Shown here one piece after another: positions 23,898 through 32,249 of a DNA stretch of 64,000 nucleotides (its first letter is position 1; every line of letters starts with the position of its first letter). Made by a program: the position numbers and the translations under genes. This stretch comes from DASUPK01 sp963695805. GTDB lineage: Bacteria; Actinomycetota; Thermoleophilia; Solirubrobacterales; 70-9. Below the pieces are notes generated by a model. The model was not told the origin of the DNA, did not search any database, and was given only the letters and a program-made list of their open reading frames with translations. Location of the stretch: positions 1-64,000 of the forward strand of contig CAVOHV010000007.1 of the NCBI GenBank assembly GCA_963695805.1, given 5' to 3'.

Positions 23898-26096
23898 TCA
23901 ACCGGGGTCGACCCCGCCGCTCGGCGGCGACGGCGCGGCAGGGGGCGCGGGCGACGGTGACGGCGTCGGTGTCGGCTTCGGCGACGGAGCCGGTTTCTGC
24001 CCGACGCCGGGTGCGTAGGCGCCCTGGCTGCTGTCGCTGCTGTCGTCGCTGCCGCCGTAGCTGGGGGTGTACGAAGACGAGGAGTCACAGGAATAGGAGC
24101 TGCTGCAGGAGCTCGAGCTGGACGCCGTGTGCTCCCCGTGGTATGCGGACAAGCTCGGCAGGCTCGTCGGAACGTCGAAGTCGGGGCACTCGCCTCCCTG
24201 GGCGGCCTCCATGTAGGAGCGCCAGATCGGGCCGGAGGTGGGGCCGCCGAATCCGGTGGAGGCACGCGAGAGCGGGTGCCCCGTCCACACCGCGGTCGAG
24301 AACATCGGCGTGTAGCCGACGAACCAGGCGTCGGAGAGGTCCTCGCTGGTGCCGGTCTTGCCGGCCTCCGACTGGCAACCGATGCTCGTGTACCCGGCGC
24401 CGGTGCCGCTGGTGATGACGCCCTCGAGAACCTTCGTGACCTCGTAGGCCTGGCCTTCGGTCAGCACGCGCTTGCCCTCCTTCGAGCTCGGCTCGTCGAC
24501 GTTCCCGCCGGGGAAGACCACGCGGTCGATGGCGGTCGCATCGTGATGCACGCCGCCGTTGGCGAGGGTCGCGTAGGCAACCGCCTGCTCGAGGGGGGTG
24601 ACGCCGACGCTGAGCCCGCCGATCGCGTCGGCGGGAGGGATGAAGCAGTTCGGGCCGAGCTTGCACGGGATGTCGCGCGCGCCCTTGACCCCGAGCGGCG
24701 AGGTGATCCCCATGTCATACGCGGTCCTGGCGATGTTCTCGGGACCGACGTCGAGGCCCAGTTGCGCAAAGACCACGTTGACCGACTCCCAGGTCGCCTC
24801 GGTCAGAGGCAGCACGCCGCCGCCCTGCTCGGCGTTGTTGACCGTCCAACTGGAGCCGCCGGGAATCTCCAGGGTCTTCGGCGAGGTGCCGTCGTAGTAG
24901 GTCGTGTCGGGGTCGATGCCCTGCTTGATCGCCGCGGTCAGGTCGTAGACCTTGAACGACGAGCCAGGCTGGCGCTGGGCATGGGCGGCGAAGTTGAACT
25001 GGCTGTCCTCTGAGTACCGCTGGGTCGAGGCGAGCGCGATGATCTTGCCGTTCGAGGGATTGACCGAGGCGAGCGCCGACGCCGGCCCCCCGCCCGAGTA
25101 GCAGACCGAGCAGGAGTCCACGGCGCTCTGCGCGGCCTGCTGCAGGCGCGGCTTGATCGTCGTATAGACCTTGAGGCCGCCGCTCTGGACGGTGTTCAGG
25201 CCGTAGCGGTCCTGGAGCTCCTGCTTGACCAGGTCGAAAATGTAGGGATCGCGGATCCGGGTGTACTTGTTTCCCGGGTCGAGGCCCAGACCCTGGCCGA
25301 TCACCTCCTGGTATTCGCTTGCGCTGATCTTGCCCTGCTGCTCCATTGCCTGGAGCACCTCGTTTCGCCGGGCAAGCGCCGCCCGTGGATTGAGGAGCGG
25401 GTTGTACTGGGAGGGCGCCTGCGGCAGCCCGGCGATCATTGCCGCCTCGGGGAGCGTCAGGTCGCGCGCGTGCTTGGAGTAGTAGGTCTCGGCCGCCGCC
25501 TCGACGCCGATCGCAGTCGCGCCGTTGTTCGTGCCGTATGAAGCGGTGTTCAGATACTCGGTGAGGATCCAGTCCTTTGAGTGCTGGTCCTCCTCGTCAT
25601 TGGCCAGGTGCGCCTCGATGATCTTGCGGTGGAGCGTGTCCTGCGGGTCTTCGATGTAGAGGTTCCGGACGAGCTGCTGGGTGATCGTCGAGCCGCCCTC
25701 AACCGGTTTGCCGCCGGCGGTCAGGTCCTCCCAGCCGGCCCGGATGATCGCCGAGGGGTCGATGCCGCCGTGGCTGTAGAACCGCCTGTCCTCGATCGCG
25801 ACCGTCGCGTCCTTGAGGTCCTGCGGAATCTGGGCACTCGAGACCGGCTGCCGGATGTTGTCGGAGTGGATCACCCCGATCAGGGACCCGTCGGCTCCGT
25901 ACACCTTCGAAACCGCCCCCTTTGAGATCGGCCTCAGTGAGGCGATTGAGGGAGCCGAGTTGTAGACGCCTATCAGCCAGAAACCGGATGCGAGCGCGCC
26001 GACAGCGGCCATCGATCCGAGGACCAGAAGGACCACAAGAAAGGGGTTTCGCTTTCGGCTCGTGCGGCGATGCCGCCGGCGGGAGCGGGCGCTCAT
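23898..26096 (-). CDS. Class A penicillin-binding protein (GT51 + transpeptidase)
   Basis: 732 residues. Basic N-terminus, TM about 19-41, GT51 with catalytic Glu in VAIEDRRFYSHGG and GGSTITQQLVRNLY, then a transpeptidase with SxxK in GSSFKVYD, SxN in SVNVVF and KTGTSED. Builds and cross-links peptidoglycan outside the membrane. Oddities: an extracytoplasmic Cys pair (DSCSVCYS) plus further Cys in CKLGPNCFIPP, CQSEAGKTG and ECPDFD suggest disulfides, and the C-terminus is a Ser/Tyr then Pro-rich low-complexity tail of about 85 residues. TACCCT lies 9 nt before the ATG. Confidence 0.95.
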   Translation of the reverse strand: MSARSRRRHRRTSRKRNPFLVVLLVLGSMAAVGALASGFWLIGVYNSAPSIASLRPISKGAVSKVYGADGSLIGVIHSDNIRQPVSSAQIPQDLKDATVAIEDRRFYSHGGIDPSAIIRAGWEDLTAGGKPVEGGSTITQQLVRNLYIEDPQDTLHRKIIEAHLANDEEDQHSKDWILTEYLNTASYGTNNGATAIGVEAAAETYYSKHARDLTLPEAAMIAGLPQAPSQYNPLLNPRAALARRNEVLQAMEQQGKISASEYQEVIGQGLGLDPGNKYTRIRDPYIFDLVKQELQDRYGLNTVQSGGLKVYTTIKPRLQQAAQSAVDSCSVCYSGGGPASALASVNPSNGKIIALASTQRYSEDSQFNFAAHAQRQPGSSFKVYDLTAAIKQGIDPDTTYYDGTSPKTLEIPGGSSWTVNNAEQGGGVLPLTEATWESVNVVFAQLGLDVGPENIARTAYDMGITSPLGVKGARDIPCKLGPNCFIPPADAIGGLSVGVTPLEQAVAYATLANGGVHHDATAIDRVVFPGGNVDEPSSKEGKRVLTEGQAYEVTKVLEGVITSGTGAGYTSIGCQSEAGKTGTSEDLSDAWFVGYTPMFSTAVWTGHPLSRASTGFGGPTSGPIWRSYMEAAQGGECPDFDVPTSLPSLSAYHGEHTASSSSSCSSSYSCDSSSSYTPSYGGSDDSSDSSQGAYAPGVGQKPAPSPKPTPTPSPSPAPPAAPSPPSGGVDPG

Positions 26097-26105
26097 AGCC
26101 CGGAA

Positions 26106-26111
26106 AGGGTA
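26106..26111 (-). promoter_or_regulatory. -10-like hexamer TACCCT before the PBP gene
   Basis: TACCCT ends 9 nt before the ATG at 26096. Confidence 0.38.
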
Positions 26112-26123
26112 CTTAGGCCTACC

Positions 26124-26954
26124 TCAGGTAGGGCTAAGCAGGCCCCTGGCGCGCAGGATGGATTGCGCGCGCTCGCGCAGCTCCGTTTCGTGCACCTCGC
26201 GATCGATGCCCGCATCGATGGCGGCCTTCACCTGGAGCCTCGAGCCCTCGGGCGTGACCTCGATGAGACGGGCGGAGGTGACGTCGCCCTTCTCGAGCTC
26301 CTCTCGCGCGGCCTCGACATCTGCGTCTGGGGGCAACCAGACGTCGACTGTGACCGGTGCGGCGCTGTTGCCGGCGGAGTGGTTGACGACCACGTCCGTC
26401 GCCACCTTCTCGTTGGGCACCACGATCAGGCTGCCGTCGCCCGCGTCCACCCGCGTGTAGGTGAGCGCGATGTCGGTCACCCTGCCGTGGACCTCGTCGC
26501 CGATCGAGACCAGGTCGCCGATCCGGATCGGCTGCGTGATCGCGATCAGCACACCCGAGACGAGGTTGGCGATCACCTGGCGGCCCGCGAAGCCGATGAT
26601 GATGCCGAGCACCGCCGTCGAGGCGAGGACGCCGGTGGCGAAGCGCTTGATCGAGGTGAACTGGCTGAGCGCCAGCGCCACGCCGATCAGGATGATCGCC
26701 AGGAACAGAAGCCTGCGGATCAGCCGCAGGCGGGTGCGAGCCTCCCGGGAGAGCTCGCCGGTGTCCATCCGAATCGTCGCCTGGACCGCCCGTCCGATCA
26801 GGAGGCGATCGACGATGATCGCGATGAGGATCGCGACGACAAGCGTGATCGCCGCCGAGATCTCATCGCCGTGCTGTTGCCAGAAGCTCTGGTTCGCGGC
26901 GGCGAGGAGCATGAGGTCGGCAGTATTTCGGAGTCTGGGCACAATCACCCACAC
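26124..26954 (-). CDS. MscS-family mechanosensitive channel
   Basis: 276 residues from GTG (ATG at 26912 is an alternative). Three TM segments; the third, pore-lining one with VLGIIIGFAGRQVIANLVSGVLI, followed by the beta domain QPIRIGDLVSIGDEVHGRVTDIALTYTRV and VPNEKV, defines the small MscS type. Opens under membrane tension to release solutes on osmotic downshift. It follows the PBP gene on the same strand direction, 27 bp upstream of its start. Confidence 0.92.
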   Translation of the reverse strand: MWVIVPRLRNTADLMLLAAANQSFWQQHGDEISAAITLVVAILIAIIVDRLLIGRAVQATIRMDTGELSREARTRLRLIRRLLFLAIILIGVALALSQFTSIKRFATGVLASTAVLGIIIGFAGRQVIANLVSGVLIAITQPIRIGDLVSIGDEVHGRVTDIALTYTRVDAGDGSLIVVPNEKVATDVVVNHSAGNSAAPVTVDVWLPPDADVEAAREELEKGDVTSARLIEVTPEGSRLQVKAAIDAGIDREVHETELRERAQSILRARGLLSPT

Positions 26955-27011
26955 ACGCCTGGCGGCGCCGGTGACAGGCGCGCGCGGATGATTCCGGCCA
27001 GACTCCGCTGG

Positions 27012-27650
27012 ATGACCCGCGCCGTGTTCCTAGACGCCCTCGGCACCCTGGTCGCGCTCGAGCCGCCCTGGCTGTCCCTGCGCGACCGCGTCCCCGCGGA
27101 GGTGAGCGACCAGCGCCTCGAGGTGGCCCTGCGGGCCGAGATGGCCTACTACCGAGACCACGCGCATGAGGGACGCGACGAGGACTCGCTGGCGGATCTC
27201 CGCGAGCGCTGCGCTGCGATCGTCTCCGAAAAGCTCGGCGTGGAGGTCACGGCCGACGAGCTGGTCGAGGCGATTCGCTTCGACGCCTATCCCGACGCCC
27301 TTCCGGCTCTGCGCGAGCTGCGCGATCGGGGGCTGAGTCTGGTGGCCGTCTCAAACTGGGACTGCTCCCTTCCCGCGGTGCTGGAGCGCTGCGGGCTCGG
27401 CGAGCTGCTGGATGGGGCGGTCAGCTCTGCCGCGGCGGGCGCGCGGAAGCCCGACCCCGCCATCTTCGAGCCGGCGCTCGAGCTGGCGGGCTGCGCCCCA
27501 GAGGAGGCCCTCCACGTGGGAGACACAGTCGAGGAGGACGTCGAGGGAGCGCGGGCGGCCGGCATCCGTCCTCTGCTCATCGACCGGAATGGGAACGAGG
27601 GCGACATCTCCTCCTTGAGGCAGATCCGCGAGCATCTCTCGGATGTCTGA
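27012..27650 (+). CDS. HAD-superfamily hydrolase
   Basis: 212 residues from ATG 27012. Motif I is FLDALGTLV: the nucleophile Asp is kept but the second catalytic Asp (DxD) is replaced by Leu-Gly as DALGT, which is common in some HAD subgroups such as HAD-IA members with DALGTL. Motif II VSNWDCS, motif III Lys in GARKPDPAIFEPAL, motif IV HVGDTVEEDVEGARAAG. Resembles phosphatases of the phosphoglycolate/haloacid type; substrate unknown. An ATG at 26988 would add 8 residues. Overlaps the RDD gene by 8 bp. Confidence 0.85.
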   Translation: MTRAVFLDALGTLVALEPPWLSLRDRVPAEVSDQRLEVALRAEMAYYRDHAHEGRDEDSLADLRERCAAIVSEKLGVEVTADELVEAIRFDAYPDALPALRELRDRGLSLVAVSNWDCSLPAVLERCGLGELLDGAVSSAAAGARKPDPAIFEPALELAGCAPEEALHVGDTVEEDVEGARAAGIRPLLIDRNGNEGDISSLRQIREHLSDV

Positions 27651-28122
27651 GCCGAACTACGCGGGCTTCTGGCGGCGCTGCCTCGCCTCGCTGCTCGACA
27701 ACCTCGTCTGGGTCCTCTTCTATGTCTGGTTCTACGTCTGGATCGTGGGGGGTGCCTTCCTGGCGGGCGACACGGCGGGGATCCTTGCGCTGTTGGTCTT
27801 CTTCTCGCTGTGGTTCAACTACTTCGCCATCTGCGAGTGGCGATGGCGGCAGACGATCGGCAAGAACGCCACCGGAATCGAGGTGCGCTCGTTGGACGGC
27901 GCCGAACGGCTCACCTACGGGCAGGCCAGCATCCGCAACCTGCTCCGGATCGTCGATTTCTTCCTGATCGGCGAGGTGATGATCGCCGCCGGGAAGCGGA
28001 AGCAGCGCCTCGGCGATCTCGCGGCGAAGACGGTGGTCGTCCGCCGAGCCCCGCGCGCCGCCACCACTGAACCGGTTGCTCCGCCACCAAACGGGTCGCC
28101 CGTCACGCGCGCCCTCGCATAG
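27643..28122 (+). CDS. RDD-family membrane protein
   Basis: 159 residues; starts 8 bp before the HAD stop. RDD pattern: GFWRRCLASLLDNLVW (Arg and Asp of the name), two long TM segments, then QTIGKNATGIEVRSLDG and RNLLRIVDF. Transport of small solutes has been proposed for some members. The last 18 codons (after RAPRAATTEPV) are encoded by the dispersed repeat at 28068-28122, including the stop codon. Confidence 0.87.
   Translation: MSEPNYAGFWRRCLASLLDNLVWVLFYVWFYVWIVGGAFLAGDTAGILALLVFFSLWFNYFAICEWRWRQTIGKNATGIEVRSLDGAERLTYGQASIRNLLRIVDFFLIGEVMIAAGKRKQRLGDLAAKTVVVRRAPRAATTEPVAPPPNGSPVTRALA
28068..28122. repeat. Dispersed repeat, copy B
   Basis: 55 bp aligned by eye with copy C at 36261: shared blocks TTGCTCC, AAACGGGTCGC and CGCGCCCTCGCAT, separated by short variable stretches. 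It forms the 3' end of the RDD gene and supplies its TAG stop. Confidence 0.6.
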
Positions 28123-28128
28123 CGCCTG

Positions 28129-28821
28129 ATGGAGGCGGCTGGTGTGACACCCGTCCCCTGGACGCCCAGGACGACCTTCTGGTGGCTGCTCGGCGGCCTG
28201 CTGCTGGCGATCATCGTGCCCCCGCTCGTGGTGGCGCCGTTCGATCCGGATCTCGACAGCGACGGCGCGCTGCTGGCCGCCCAGGCGATCTTCGATGGAC
28301 TGTTGCTCTGCGTCGCAGTCGGTGTTGCCTCGGACTGGAAGTTCAGGCCCCTCGCCGGGCCGCTGCGCCTCCTGGGACTGCGGCCGTTCCGCCTCAATGC
28401 GATCTGGATCATGCTCGGGACCCTGGTCGTCTACTACATCGCGGCCGGGCTGTTCGCGAGCCTGGTGCTGAAGCCCGACCAGGAGGACATCGGGGGCGAG
28501 CTGGGAGTGGGCAACCCGAGCATCCTGATCGCTGTCCTCGCGGTGGTGATGATCGTCGGGTTGGCGCCCGTGGCCGAGGAGCTCTTCTTCCGCGGTTTCC
28601 TCTTCGCCGGCCTGCGAACGCGCTGGTCGCTCTGGCCGGCCGCGATCACCTCGGGCCTTATCTTCGGACTTGTACATGCGCCGACCGGAATCACCACCGT
28701 GGTCCCCCTCGCCGTCCTGGGATTCGCCCTCTGCTGGCTCTATGACCGGACTGGATCGCTGTGGCCGTGCGTGATCGCGCACATGATCAACAACGGTCTC
28801 GCGCTGGCGGTGGTGAGCTGA
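28129..28821 (+). CDS. CPBP-family intramembrane protease (CAAX/abortive-infection type)
   Basis: 230 residues, about six TM segments. Catalytic motifs: EELFFRGFLFAGLR (Glu150-Glu151, Arg155), FGLVHA (His183) and IAHMINN (His218, Asn222), the complete glutamate-protease site. Members process membrane peptides or prenylated proteins; some protect producers from bacteriocins. Begins 6 bp after the RDD gene. The 3' end overlaps the presumed start of the ABC ATPase gene. Confidence 0.9.
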   Translation: MEAAGVTPVPWTPRTTFWWLLGGLLLAIIVPPLVVAPFDPDLDSDGALLAAQAIFDGLLLCVAVGVASDWKFRPLAGPLRLLGLRPFRLNAIWIMLGTLVVYYIAAGLFASLVLKPDQEDIGGELGVGNPSILIAVLAVVMIVGLAPVAEELFFRGFLFAGLRTRWSLWPAAITSGLIFGLVHAPTGITTVVPLAVLGFALCWLYDRTGSLWPCVIAHMINNGLALAVVS

Positions 28822-29759
28822 CGGAGGACCCGATCTCCCCTGCCGTCACCGCACGCGGTGTGACCAAGAGCTACGGCGAGCGCGTCGCGGTCGCGGGCGT
28901 CGACTTCGACGTCGATCCTGGGATCTGCTTCGGCTTCCTGGGGCCGAACGGAGCTGGGAAGACGACGACGATGAAGATGATCTACGGGCTCGCAACGGTC
29001 GACGGCGGGGAGCTCGATGTGCTCGGGATGGACGCGACCCGGAAACGACGCGAGATCAAGAGCCGGATTGGGGTCGTTCCCCAGGAGACCAACCTCGACG
29101 CCGACCTGACGGTCAGGGAGAACCTGCTGCAGCAGGCGCTCTACTTCGGCATCGACTCCGGCGAGGCGGCCGAGAGGGCCAGCGAGCTGCTGGAGTTCTC
29201 CCTGCTCTCCGACCGCGCCGATGATCGAATCCACGCTCTCTCCGGCGGCATGAAGCGGCGGCTGCTGATCTCGCGGGCGCTGATGGGCGACCCCGAGCTG
29301 GTCGTCCTCGACGAGCCGACCACCGGGCTCGACCCGCAGGCGCGCCTCGCCGTCTGGAACGCGCTCGACCGGCTCCGCCGACGGGGGGTGACGCTGCTCA
29401 TCACCACCCACTACATGGAGGAGGCGGAGCGGCTCTGTGACCGCCTGGTGATCATGGACGAGGGCCGGATCGTCGCCGAGGGCAGGCCCCCGGACCTGGT
29501 CCGCAGCCAGGTCGGCCGGGAGGTGCTGGAGCTGAAGCTCGACGAGGGTTGCGACGTAGACCGGCTGGTTGGCTCGCTGGACGGCGACATCCAGGGCCAC
29601 GATCTCTCCGAGCGGACCCTGATGCTCTACGCCGACAACGCCGAGGCTCTGCTCGAGGGGCTCGACCACGACGCGTTCCCCACCGAATCCGCTCTGGTGC
29701 GCCGAGCGACCCTCGAGGACGTCTTTCTGAGACTGACCGGAAGGTCTCTCCGTGAGTGA
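28761..29759 (+). CDS. ABC exporter ATP-binding protein (DrrA/NodI-like)
   Basis: 332 residues from GTG 28761. Walker A FLGPNGAGKTTTMKM, Q loop VVPQETNLDADL, signature LSGGMKRRL, Walker B LVVLDEPTTGLDP and the switch His (TTHYMEEAERLCDR) are intact; a C-terminal regulatory domain of about 90 residues is typical of drug or lipid exporters. True start is uncertain: residues before AVTARGVTKSYGE are unlike the family, and a GGTGGTGAG followed by CTG at 28818 is an alternative. Pairs with the permease directly downstream. Confidence 0.92.
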   Translation: MAVRDRAHDQQRSRAGGGELTEDPISPAVTARGVTKSYGERVAVAGVDFDVDPGICFGFLGPNGAGKTTTMKMIYGLATVDGGELDVLGMDATRKRREIKSRIGVVPQETNLDADLTVRENLLQQALYFGIDSGEAAERASELLEFSLLSDRADDRIHALSGGMKRRLLISRALMGDPELVVLDEPTTGLDPQARLAVWNALDRLRRRGVTLLITTHYMEEAERLCDRLVIMDEGRIVAEGRPPDLVRSQVGREVLELKLDEGCDVDRLVGSLDGDIQGHDLSERTLMLYADNAEALLEGLDHDAFPTESALVRRATLEDVFLRLTGRSLRE

Positions 29760-30658
29760 CCAGGGTTGCCAGGTGGCCTGCGTCGGAACCCCGCACCCCC
29801 GGACGCGAAGCGGAGGAGGTGCGGGTTAGTTCGATGGCGATGCTCGAGGAGCCGGGCTACGCGGGCCTCGGGCCGCGGATTCCGCTGCGGGATCTCGTTC
29901 CGATGCCGCGCCTGGCCGCGGCTGTCTTCCTTCGGAACGCGCGGGTCTTCTCGAAGCTCTGGCGGGGCGCCCTGCTGCCCACCTTCCTCGATCCCTTCCT
30001 CTATCTCCTGGCGCTCGGCTTCGGGCTCGGCACCTACATCGCCCAGATCAACGGCATTCCCTACAAGGAGTTCATCGCGCCGGGCCTGATCGCGTCGGCG
30101 GCGATGTGGTCCTCGGCGTTCGAGACGACCTACAACGTCTACTTCCGGATGAACGAGCTGAGGCTCTACGACAACGTGCTCTCGACCCCCGTGGAGGCCC
30201 AGGACGTGGTGGCCGGGGACCTGGCGTGGAGCGCCGCCCGCGCGACGATCTACGGGATCGTCGTCCTGGGGGTGATCGCGATCTTCGGCCTCGTCTCCTC
30301 GTGGTGGGCCCTTGCGATCCCGATCTTCGTCGTGATCGGCGCAATCTGCTTCTCGGTCATCGGCTACACGTTCACGACGCTGATCCCGAAGATCGACCTC
30401 TACTCCTACTTCTTCACCCTCTTCATCACGCCGATGTTCCTGTTCTCCGGCCTGTTCTTCCCCTTCAACCAGCTGCCGGACTGGGTCCACGTGGTCGCCT
30501 GGTTCATGCCGCTCTACCACCTCGTCGAGATCACGCGCGGCCTCGCCACGGGCCCGGAGTTCTGGTCGGTCGTCGGCAACTCGGTCTGGTTGGCGGCCCT
30601 CAGCGCCCTGCTCTTCACGATCCCGGTGCGGGCGCTCCGCAAGAAGCTCGTCGCCTAG
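29756..30658 (+). CDS. ABC-2 type permease (DrrB/NodJ-like)
   Basis: 300 residues from GTG 29756, which shares bases with the ATPase stop. Six TM segments (about 60-300) with the ABC-2 loop FEGTYN-like FETTYNVYFRMNELRLYDNVLSTPV and FSGLFFPFNQLPDWV. Partner of the ATPase for export of a lipid, drug or polysaccharide. The N-terminal 25 residues are encoded in a hairpin region (29787-29827) and are not permease-like; GTG 29819 or ATG 29834 may be the real start. Confidence 0.9.
   Translation: MTRVARWPASEPRTPGREAEEVRVSSMAMLEEPGYAGLGPRIPLRDLVPMPRLAAAVFLRNARVFSKLWRGALLPTFLDPFLYLLALGFGLGTYIAQINGIPYKEFIAPGLIASAAMWSSAFETTYNVYFRMNELRLYDNVLSTPVEAQDVVAGDLAWSAARATIYGIVVLGVIAIFGLVSSWWALAIPIFVVIGAICFSVIGYTFTTLIPKIDLYSYFFTLFITPMFLFSGLFFPFNQLPDWVHVVAWFMPLYHLVEITRGLATGPEFWSVVGNSVWLAALSALLFTIPVRALRKKLVA
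29787..29827. repeat. Imperfect inverted repeat at the permease start
   Basis: AACCCCGCACC (29787-29797) pairs with GGTGCGGGTT (29818-29827), one bulge, 20-nt loop with GCGAAGCGGAGGA. The loop and TTAG flank resemble copy A of the dispersed repeat (GTGAAGCGAGGA, then GTTAG) while the stem bases differ, as expected for a related hairpin with compensatory change. Confidence 0.35.
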
Positions 30659-30679
30659 CCATGACGCCGCCGGATCGGG

Positions 30680-30685
30680 CACAAT
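30680..30685 (+). promoter_or_regulatory. -10-like hexamer CACAAT before the L,D-transpeptidase
   Basis: CACAAT ends 8 nt before GTG 30694 and would make that GTG the 5' end of the mRNA, favouring it over the ATG at 30661. Confidence 0.38.
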
Positions 30686-30693
30686 GCCGCGAC

Positions 30694-31602
30694 GTGAATC
30701 GCCGGGGAGGACTATTCATCGCACTGGTGGTAGCTGCTGCGGCGCTGGCGATTCCCGCTGCTTCCGCGAGCGCCGCGACAGGTCCGCCGACCCTCGATCT
30801 GAACGGGCCGAAGAGCCCAGGGCTGCTCGACAAGGTGAACGCGGTGGGGACGCTCCCCGGAGCGCTTCCCGGCGAGAAGGTGACGGTCACCGTCGAGGCG
30901 AGCGGCCGAACCGTCGCGAAGCAGCAGCTCGACGCGAGCAGCGGCAAGTTCTCGTTCCCGTTCGTGGTCGACTCCTGCTGCAACTACGAGGTGACCGCGA
31001 CCAGCGGCAGCCAGAGCTCCGCGCCGCAGCGCTTCTCGGTCAGGGTGCCCAAGCACCTGGGCAAGGGCCCGGTCACCCGCCTCTACAACGAGTCGCTGGT
31101 CAAGCAGGGCTATTACATCGGCCGGAACACGAGCAGCCGCTTCACGGGCGGGACGCACCTCGGCACCGCCGCCTTCCGCAAGGTCAACGGCATGGCGAGG
31201 AACATGCAGTACAAGCCGGTCATCTTCCGCAAGCTGCTGATGGGCCGGGGAGCGTTCAAGCCGCAGTACCACAGCGGACGTCACGTCGAGGTCGACATCT
31301 CGCGCCAGGTGATGGCGCTGATCAACGGCGACCACGTGGTCGCCACCTTCCACGTCTCGACCGGCAAGTCCTCGACCCCGACCGTCCGCGGGACCTTCCA
31401 CTTCTACCGCAAGGAGCCGGGGACGAATTCGCATGGGATGTACATGTCGGTGTACTTCATTCGCGGCTACGCCACGCACGGCTACCCGTCGGTGCCGATG
31501 CACGAGGCCGCCAGCCACGGCTGCGTGCGCAACCCGATCCCCTTCTCGGTCTACATCTACAACTGGATCAATCTCGGGGATGCGATCCATGTGTACGTCT
31601 AG
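30694..31602 (+). CDS. L,D-transpeptidase (YkuD) with N-terminal signal peptide
   Basis: 302 residues from GTG 30694 (ATG 30661 possible). Signal peptide MNRRGGLFIALVVAAAALAI ending near ASASA; an Ig-like region about 30-125; then a YkuD domain whose active site reads HGYPSVPMHEAASHGCVRN with catalytic Cys277. It should make 3-3 peptidoglycan cross-links or attach proteins to peptidoglycan outside the cell. The Cys pair in DSCCNYEV is unusual. Complements the class A PBP upstream in cell wall work. Confidence 0.9.
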   Translation: MNRRGGLFIALVVAAAALAIPAASASAATGPPTLDLNGPKSPGLLDKVNAVGTLPGALPGEKVTVTVEASGRTVAKQQLDASSGKFSFPFVVDSCCNYEVTATSGSQSSAPQRFSVRVPKHLGKGPVTRLYNESLVKQGYYIGRNTSSRFTGGTHLGTAAFRKVNGMARNMQYKPVIFRKLLMGRGAFKPQYHSGRHVEVDISRQVMALINGDHVVATFHVSTGKSSTPTVRGTFHFYRKEPGTNSHGMYMSVYFIRGYATHGYPSVPMHEAASHGCVRNPIPFSVYIYNWINLGDAIHVYV

Positions 31603-31661
31603 CGGCTGAGTCGCAGCAGGGCTTCCGGAGACCCTCGGCTGGACGCGGCGTGGTCGCCGCT

Positions 31662-31667
31662 TAGGAT
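31662..31667 (+). promoter_or_regulatory. Promoter of pyrE: CTGGAC -N17- TAGGAT
   Basis: TAGGAT ends 7 nt before the pyrE ATG; CTGGAC at 31639-31644 is 17 nt upstream of it, a plausible -35. Best promoter pair of the leaderless set in this window. Confidence 0.5.
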
Positions 31668-31674
31668 CCGCCGG

Positions 31675-32241
31675 ATGCCGGACCAGGAATCAGCCCGCGA
31701 GACCCTGCTCGCCGAGCTGCGCGAGCACGCTCTGGTGATCGGCGAGGTGACTCTCTCGAGCGGGCGCACGGCCCAGTACTACGTCGACGCCAAGCGTGCC
31801 CTGCTCCGCCCGCCTGGCTACCGCGCGGCGGGAGTACTGGTCGCGGCCGAGGCCGCCGACCGCGGGGCGGATGCCGTCGGCGGGATGACGATGGGCGCCG
31901 ACCCGCTGGCGTGCGCGGCGATCGGCTCCGAGGAGGGCGACGGGCTCGTCGCGTTCTTCGTGCGGAAGGAGCGCAAGGAGCACGGCCTGCAGCGTTGGAT
32001 CGAGGGACCCGAGCTCGCGAAGGGCACGCGTTGCCTCGTCGTCGAGGACGTGGTGACGACCGGAGGGTCCACCGTCCGCGCGATCGAGCGGATCAGGGAG
32101 GAGGGGCTCGAGGTGGCCGGGGTGACTGCGGTCGTGGATCGCCTGGCCGGCGGCGCTGAGGCGATCGAGGAGGCGGCGGGCGCGCCCTACCGCCCGCTGC
32201 TCACGATCGACGAGCTCTATCCGGACCGGCCGGACAGGTAG
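31675..32241 (+). CDS. pyrE: Orotate phosphoribosyltransferase
   Basis: 188 residues. The PRPP-binding motif is CLVVEDVVTTGGSTVRAI, and GMTMGADPLACA plus FVRKERKEHG are the OPRT-specific phosphate and PRPP contacts (the KxRKxHG loop). Converts orotate + PRPP to OMP in UMP synthesis. No other pyr gene is in the window. Leaderless promoter directly upstream. Confidence 0.95.
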   Translation: MPDQESARETLLAELREHALVIGEVTLSSGRTAQYYVDAKRALLRPPGYRAAGVLVAAEAADRGADAVGGMTMGADPLACAAIGSEEGDGLVAFFVRKERKEHGLQRWIEGPELAKGTRCLVVEDVVTTGGSTVRAIERIREEGLEVAGVTAVVDRLAGGAEAIEEAAGAPYRPLLTIDELYPDRPDR

Positions 32242-32249
32242 CTAGAGGC

